Origin: Phytomonospora sp040655735
Lineage (GTDB): Bacteria; Actinomycetota; Actinomycetes; Mycobacteriales; Micromonosporaceae
Assembly (NCBI RefSeq): GCF_040655735.1
Contig: NZ_JBFAKK010000010.1
Coordinates: 62,001-126,000, forward strand
Direction of reading: 5' to 3'
Length of the DNA stretch: 64,000 nt
A program made the translations under genes and the position numbers. Under the pieces are notes generated by a model. The model ran no database searches and had not been told where the DNA came from. It was given only the letters and a program-made list of their open reading frames with translations. Shown here piece by piece: positions 59,935 through 64,000 of this stretch (positions are counted from its first letter, which is position 1; every line of letters begins with the position of its first letter).

Positions 59935-60771
59935 GTGACAGCCGCCTCGCCAGATCCGCGCGACCCGGGCCAGCCCGGTTCGGCAACGCGGACCAACGAC
60001 GCCCCGAACGACACCGCCGCCACGGGCGACGCCTGGGCCAGTCCGTACGAGGCCGCTTCGCCCGGCACCGGCGAGACCCGCGCCGACTCCGCCGACGCGG
60101 TGCCGTCGCCGGCTCACCGGCGTTCGCTGGGGAGCGAGTTCGCCTCCGGCGGGATCGTCGTCGGCGTCCTCGCGGTGCTCGGCATCCCCCTCGCCCTGCT
60201 CTGGCAGGCCCTTGCGCCGCGCGTCGAGCTGGTCGCCACGGAGACGGGCTTTCGCTACACCACGGAGAGCCCTGAGGGCTACGCGGGCGACGACGGAGTC
60301 TTCACCTTCCTCGGCCTCGGCTTCGGCGTCGTCGCCGCGATCCTGGTGTGGGCGCTGCTGCGCCGCGCGCGCGGCCCGATCCAGGTCACCGCACTGGTGC
60401 TGGGCTCCATCGCCTGCCAGGTCGTCGCGTGGCTGTTCGGCGAATGGTGGGGCCGCCTCGGCTTCGACGACATGCTCGCCGCCGCCGAACCGGGCCAGCA
60501 CATCTTCCGCCCGCCCAAGCTCCTCATGATCAACTTCGATCCGGGTGCGGCCTGGGACAGCGTCCTGACCGGGAACCTCCTCGACGTCGGCGGGCACCTG
60601 CAACTCGGCGTGCTGGCCACCATGGCCCTGGCCGCCGTGTTCGTCTACACCGTCCTGGCCGGCTGGTCGCGCTACCAGTCCCTGAGCCGGGAGACCGAGA
60701 CCACCCTTCCCACCATGCAGACCACGCCCCCGGATGGTGGGAGTCCCACCGCGGGTCGTCTACCCTCGTAG
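59935..60771 (+). CDS. Four-helix membrane protein of unknown function
   Basis: A 278-residue protein. An Asp/Pro/Ala-rich cytoplasmic leader of about 65 residues precedes helices SGGIVVGVLAVLGIPLALLWQ, FTFLGLGFGVVAAILVWALL, VTALVLGSIACQVVAWLFG and LQLGVLATMALAAVFVYTVLA. The external loop ALAPRVELVATETGFRYTTESPEGYAGDDGVF resembles DUF2567-type actinobacterial proteins, though I am not sure. It starts at GTG 59935 and ends one base before hisD. Function unknown. Confidence 0.78.
   Translation: MTAASPDPRDPGQPGSATRTNDAPNDTAATGDAWASPYEAASPGTGETRADSADAVPSPAHRRSLGSEFASGGIVVGVLAVLGIPLALLWQALAPRVELVATETGFRYTTESPEGYAGDDGVFTFLGLGFGVVAAILVWALLRRARGPIQVTALVLGSIACQVVAWLFGEWWGRLGFDDMLAAAEPGQHIFRPPKLLMINFDPGAAWDSVLTGNLLDVGGHLQLGVLATMALAAVFVYTVLAGWSRYQSLSRETETTLPTMQTTPPDGGSPTAGRLPS
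60761..60766 (+). promoter_or_regulatory. -10 box giving a probable leaderless hisD transcript
   Basis: TACCCT lies six bases before the hisD GTG at 60773 and inside the end of the upstream gene. The spacing is the same as at dinB and murE. No ribosome site precedes the GTG, apart from a TAGG directly next to it. Confidence 0.55.
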
Positions 60772-60772
60772 G

Positions 60773-62083
60773 GTGCTGAACCGCATTGATCTTCGAGGTA
60801 CCGCGTCCATTCCGCAGGGACTCCTTCCCCGCGCGACCTTCGACGTGGCGGCGGCCCTGGACGAGATCCAGCCGCTGCTCGACGCGATCCGGCATCACGG
60901 CGCCGAGCCGATCCGCAAGATCACGGCCGAACGCGACGGCGTCGAACTCGGCTCCCTGCGCGTCCCCGCGCAGGCCCTGACCGACGCCCTCGACGCCCTC
61001 GACCCCGAGCTTCGCGCCGCCCTCACCGAGGCCACCGAACGCGTCCGCAAGGTCCACGCCGACCAGCGCCGCGCCGACGTCGTCACCGAGGTCGTCCCCG
61101 GCGGCGTCGTCACCGAACGCTTCATCCCGGTCGGCCGCGTGGGCCTCTACGTGCCCGGCGGCCTCGCCGCGCTCGCCTCCAGCGTCGTCATGAACGTCGT
61201 CCCGGCCCAGACCGCCGGTGTCCCCGACATCGCCGTGTCCAGCCCGCCGCAGCGCGACACCGGCCTGCCCGACGCCACCATCCTCGCCGTGTGCGCGATG
61301 CTCGGCGTCGACGAGGTCTACGCCGTCGGCGGACCCGCCGCGATCGGCATGTTCGCCTACGGCACCGACGAGTGCGTACCCGTCGACATGATCACCGGGC
61401 CCGGCAACATCTACGTCACCGCCGCCAAACGCGCCGTCCGCGGCCTCGTCGGCATCGACGCCGAGGCAGGCACCACCGAGATCGCCGTCCTGGCCGACGA
61501 CACCGCCGACCCGGTCCACGTCGCCGCCGACCTCATCAGCCAGGCCGAACACGACCCCAAGGCGGCCAGCGTCCTGGTCACGACCTCGACCGCGCTCGCC
61601 GACGCCGTCGACGCCGCACTCGAAGACCAGGTCGCCGCCGCCAAGCACGCCGGCCGCATCGGCACCGCCCTGTCCGGCGAGCAGTCGGGCACCATCCTGG
61701 TCGACGACCTCGAACAGGGCCTGCGCGTCGTCGACGCCTACGCCGCCGAGCACCTGGAGATCCAGACCAGGGGCGCCCGCGGGCTCGCCATGCGGGTCCG
61801 CAACGCCGGGGCGATCTTCGTCGGCCCCTACTCACCGGTCTCGCTCGGCGACTACTGCGCCGGATCGAACCACATCCTGCCCACCGGCGGCTGCGCCCGG
61901 CACTCCCCGGGCCTGTCGGTGCAGAGCTTCCTGCGCGGCGTGCACATCATCGACTACAGCGAGCAGGCGCTGCGCGAGGTCGCCGGTCACGTCACCACCC
62001 TCGCCCAGGCCGAGGACCTGCCCGCGCACGGCACGGCCGTGACCGTGCGCTTCGCCCGAAGCCGAGAGCGGACCGAAGCATGA
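60773..62083 (+). CDS. hisD: Histidinol dehydrogenase
   Basis: A 436-residue enzyme making the last two oxidations to L-histidine. It shows RVGLYVPGGLAALASSVVMNVVPAQ, GPAAIGMFAYGTDECVPVDMITGPGNIYVTAAKRAV, GIDAEAGTTEIAVLADD, DLISQAEHDPKA and AGAIFVGPYSPVSLGDYCAGSNHILPTGGCARHSPGLSV, containing the zinc and catalytic His residues. I start at GTG 60773 (LNRIDLRG), the family start; the frame is open further up. It is the first gene of the his block and overlaps hisC by 4 bp. Confidence 0.96.
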   Translation: MLNRIDLRGTASIPQGLLPRATFDVAAALDEIQPLLDAIRHHGAEPIRKITAERDGVELGSLRVPAQALTDALDALDPELRAALTEATERVRKVHADQRRADVVTEVVPGGVVTERFIPVGRVGLYVPGGLAALASSVVMNVVPAQTAGVPDIAVSSPPQRDTGLPDATILAVCAMLGVDEVYAVGGPAAIGMFAYGTDECVPVDMITGPGNIYVTAAKRAVRGLVGIDAEAGTTEIAVLADDTADPVHVAADLISQAEHDPKAASVLVTTSTALADAVDAALEDQVAAAKHAGRIGTALSGEQSGTILVDDLEQGLRVVDAYAAEHLEIQTRGARGLAMRVRNAGAIFVGPYSPVSLGDYCAGSNHILPTGGCARHSPGLSVQSFLRGVHIIDYSEQALREVAGHVTTLAQAEDLPAHGTAVTVRFARSRERTEA

Positions 62084-63177
62084 GCGCCGACGGCAGGACC
62101 ATCAGCGACCTGCTGCGCCCCGACCTGCGCGGCCGCAGCCCCTACGGCGCTCCCCAACTCGACGTCGCCGTCAAACTCAACACCAACGAGAACTCCCACC
62201 CGCTGCCCGATGAGGTCGCCGCCGACATCGAGAAGGCGATCGGCGAGGTCGTGCGCGGCCTCAACCGCTACCCGGACCGCGACGCCGTCGCCTTGCGCGC
62301 CGACCTCGCCGGCTACCTCGGGTACGGACTCGACGTCCCGCGCGTGTGGGCCGCCAACGGGTCGAACGAGATCCTCCAACAGCTCCTCCAGGCGTTCGGC
62401 GGCCCCGGCCGCCGCGCCCTCGGCTTCACCCCGGCGTACTCGATGCACCCGATCATCGCCGCGGCCACGGGCACGGACTGGGTGGACGGCAAGCGCGAGG
62501 ACGACTTCGACATCGACGCCGCCCACGCCGTCGCGCAGATCGCCGAGCACCGTCCCGACGTGGTCTTCCTGTGCTCGCCCAACAACCCGACGGGTACGGC
62601 GCTGCGCCCGGAAGTGCTCACCGCCGTCCTGTCGGCCGCGCCCGGCCTGGTCGTCGTCGACGAGGCCTACGCCGAGTTCGCCCGCCAGGGCACCGAAAGC
62701 GCGCTGACCCTGCTTCCGGGCCACGAGCGGCTGGTCGTGACCCGCACGATGAGCAAGGCCTTCGCCTTCGCCGGCGCGCGGCTGGGCTACCTCGCCGCCG
62801 ACCCGGCCGTCGTCGACGCCCTCCAGCTGGTGCGCCTGCCCTACCACCTCTCGGCGCTGACCCAGGCCGCCGCGCGGGCCGCGCTCGCTCACGCCGCGAC
62901 CCTGCTGTCCACCGTGGACGACATCAAGCGGCAGCGCGACCGGATGGTGACGAGCCTGACGGCGCTGGGCTTGCCGGTGGTGCCCAGCGACGCCAATTTC
63001 GTACTCTTCGGGGTGCCGGCCGATTCCCGCGCGGTGTGGCGCTCGTTGGTAGATAGAGGTGTGCTGATCCGCGACGTCGGGCTCGACGGCTGGCTGCGGG
63101 TCACCGCGGGCACCGCCGCCGAGGTCGACGCGTTCCTGACCGCGATTCGTGCGGTCCTGGCCGAAACCGGTGTGTGA
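62080..63177 (+). CDS. hisC: Histidinol-phosphate aminotransferase
   Basis: A 365-residue PLP enzyme of fold type I. Evidence: VKLNTNENSHPLPDEV and LNRYPDRDAVALRADLAGYLGY in the N-terminal part, WAANGSNEILQQLLQAFGGPGR, FLCSPNNPTGTAL, VVVDEAYAEFAR and the PLP lysine in TRTMSKAFAFAGARLGYLAA; SDANFVLFGV and LIRDVGLDGWLRVTAG near the end bind phosphate and carboxylate. It converts imidazole acetol phosphate to histidinol phosphate. ATG 62080 overlaps the hisD stop. Confidence 0.95.
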   Translation: MSADGRTISDLLRPDLRGRSPYGAPQLDVAVKLNTNENSHPLPDEVAADIEKAIGEVVRGLNRYPDRDAVALRADLAGYLGYGLDVPRVWAANGSNEILQQLLQAFGGPGRRALGFTPAYSMHPIIAAATGTDWVDGKREDDFDIDAAHAVAQIAEHRPDVVFLCSPNNPTGTALRPEVLTAVLSAAPGLVVVDEAYAEFARQGTESALTLLPGHERLVVTRTMSKAFAFAGARLGYLAADPAVVDALQLVRLPYHLSALTQAAARAALAHAATLLSTVDDIKRQRDRMVTSLTALGLPVVPSDANFVLFGVPADSRAVWRSLVDRGVLIRDVGLDGWLRVTAGTAAEVDAFLTAIRAVLAETGV

Positions 63178-63222
63178 GCCCCGCACGCCCACGAACGACG
63201 CACCATCCTTGAGGAGTAGCAG

Positions 63223-63831
63223 ATGAGCCGGACCGCCGTCATCGAGCGGAAGACCGGGGAGACGAAGATCCGCGTTGCCCTCGACCTCGACACGCCCGGT
63301 GCGGTCGAGGTGTCGACGGGCGTGGGGTTCTTCGACCACATGCTCCACCAGCTCGGCAAGCACGGCGGCTTCGGCCTGTCCGTGCAGACCGACGGTGACC
63401 TGCACATCGATGCGCATCACTCCCTTGAGGACACCGCCATCGCCGTCGGCCAGGCCTTCGCCGAGGCCCTCGGCGACAAGGCGGGCGTGCGCCGCTTCGG
63501 CGACGCCACCGTCCCGCTCGACGAGGTCGCCGTCCGGGCCGTCGTCGACCTCTCGGGACGGCCCTACGTCGTCCACGAGGAGCCGCTGGACCTCGCGCCG
63601 ATGATCGGGCCGCAGTACCCGACCAGCATGACCCGCCACATCTGGGAGTCCTTCGGCCACCACGCCCGCATCACCCTGCACGTCTCGGTGATCCGCGCGT
63701 CCAACCCGGGGCAGAAGCCCGACGCGCACCACGTCGTCGAGGCCCAGTTCAAGGCCGTCGCGCGAGCCCTGCGCGACGCCGTGCGGCTGGACGGCACCGC
63801 CGGCGTGCCCAGCACGAAGGGCATCCTGTGA
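63223..63831 (+). CDS. hisB: Imidazoleglycerol-phosphate dehydratase
   Basis: A 202-residue monofunctional HisB. The manganese-binding His motifs are visible: GFFDHMLHQLGKHGGF, DLHIDAHHSLEDTAIAVGQAF, and later MTRHIWESFGHHARITLHV and KPDAHHVVEAQFKAVARAL. It dehydrates imidazole glycerol phosphate. GAGGAG lies 7 bases before ATG 63223. There is no fused phosphatase domain, as usual in actinobacteria. Its stop overlaps the next GTG by 4 bp. Confidence 0.96.
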   Translation: MSRTAVIERKTGETKIRVALDLDTPGAVEVSTGVGFFDHMLHQLGKHGGFGLSVQTDGDLHIDAHHSLEDTAIAVGQAFAEALGDKAGVRRFGDATVPLDEVAVRAVVDLSGRPYVVHEEPLDLAPMIGPQYPTSMTRHIWESFGHHARITLHVSVIRASNPGQKPDAHHVVEAQFKAVARALRDAVRLDGTAGVPSTKGIL

Positions 63832-64000
63832 ACTCGGTCCTCCCGATCCTGCTGCTCGGGCTCGGCGGCCTCCTCGGCGGCGGCGCCTACTCGGTGCACA
63901 AGCAGGGCGGAAGCAAGCTCGCCGTCGGCCTCCTGCTGCTCGTCGGCCTGATCGCCATCGCCGGCGGCGTCCTGTGGCTCCTGCCTGGCGGCGGGGAATG
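63828..64000 (+). CDS. Small two-helix membrane protein (runs off the window)
   Basis: GTG 63828 overlaps the hisB stop (GTGA). The frame gives at least 57 residues with two hydrophobic helices, SVLPILLLGLGGLLGGGAY and LAVGLLLLVGLIAIAGGVLWLL, joined by a basic loop SVHKQGGSKL. The window ends in GGGGAATG; if the next base is A, the frame stops at TGA and the ATG could start hisH with a 4-bp overlap. Small membrane proteins in this place, between hisB and hisH, occur in other actinobacteria. Function unknown. Confidence 0.7.
   Translation, partial: MNSVLPILLLGLGGLLGGGAYSVHKQGGSKLAVGLLLLVGLIAIAGGVLWLLPGGGE

Noticed and set aside
1..64000. tRNA, rRNA, CRISPR arrays or prophage genes
   Set aside because: I looked for tRNA-like cloverleaf arms, regular spaced repeats and integrase or structural phage genes and saw none.

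Overview
The window is high-GC actinobacterial chromosome. Most genes are short-spaced or overlap by 4 bp (ATGA/GTGA), GTG starts are common, and several starts look leaderless. The division/cell-wall cluster has the actinobacterial arrangement: mraZ-rsmH-ftsL-ftsI-murE-murF-mraY-murD-ftsW-murG-murC-ftsQ-ftsZ-ylmE-sepF-yggT-wag31, no ftsA, and a linked murT-gatD pair. DUF3040, a Mycobacterium-type antitoxin homologue, MmpL, GOLPH3-like and DnaE2 proteins agree. A Micromonosporales/Glycomycetales-like actinomycete is my best guess, but genus cannot be fixed by eye.

Layout. 1-3310: end of dnaE2, a TetR regulator and an alpha/beta hydrolase. 3307-6742: an accessory insertion holding a membrane-anchored NACHT NTPase bounded by IS-like imperfect inverted ends and CTAG repeats, then a complete IS5-family element. 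6742-11994: a second TetR regulator, a NarL-type two-component pair, and a divergent MMPL/RND transporter. 12077-16240: conserved hypothetical, methyltransferase, phosphodiesterase-like protein, DNA polymerase IV, DUF3040 protein. 16352-20105 (minus): permease, formamidase, GOLPH3-like protein and a small alpha-helical protein, with a pseudoknot-capable leader. 20468-25203 (minus): MoxR-DUF58-transglutaminase operon. 25204-26204: about 1 kb with no recognisable gene. 26205-27950: CocE/NonD hydrolase. 28314-31294: leucine attenuator and leuS. 31345-34898 (minus): PEP mutase-like protein, a reduced P450-like protein, and murT-gatD. 35383-54267: the dcw cluster with its MraZ operator. 54394-60771: membrane/zinc-site protein, DksA-like protein, lspA, rluD, and three less-known genes including a ParA-like ATPase. 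60773-64000: hisD-hisC-hisB and a small membrane protein running off the end.

How the genes work together. The long plus-strand block 35553-54267 makes lipid II and builds the division and polar-growth machinery; murT-gatD just upstream amidates the peptidoglycan stem peptide. MraZ probably controls the block through four 10-bp repeats over its promoter. leuS is controlled by a leader peptide with three Leu codons followed by a terminator. The most unusual region is 3307-6742: the NACHT gene lies exactly between a hydrolase and a convergent tetR whose upstream regions share an identical 14-bp operator-like sequence, so a mobile unit seems to have split a regulator from its target while leaving both reading frames intact.
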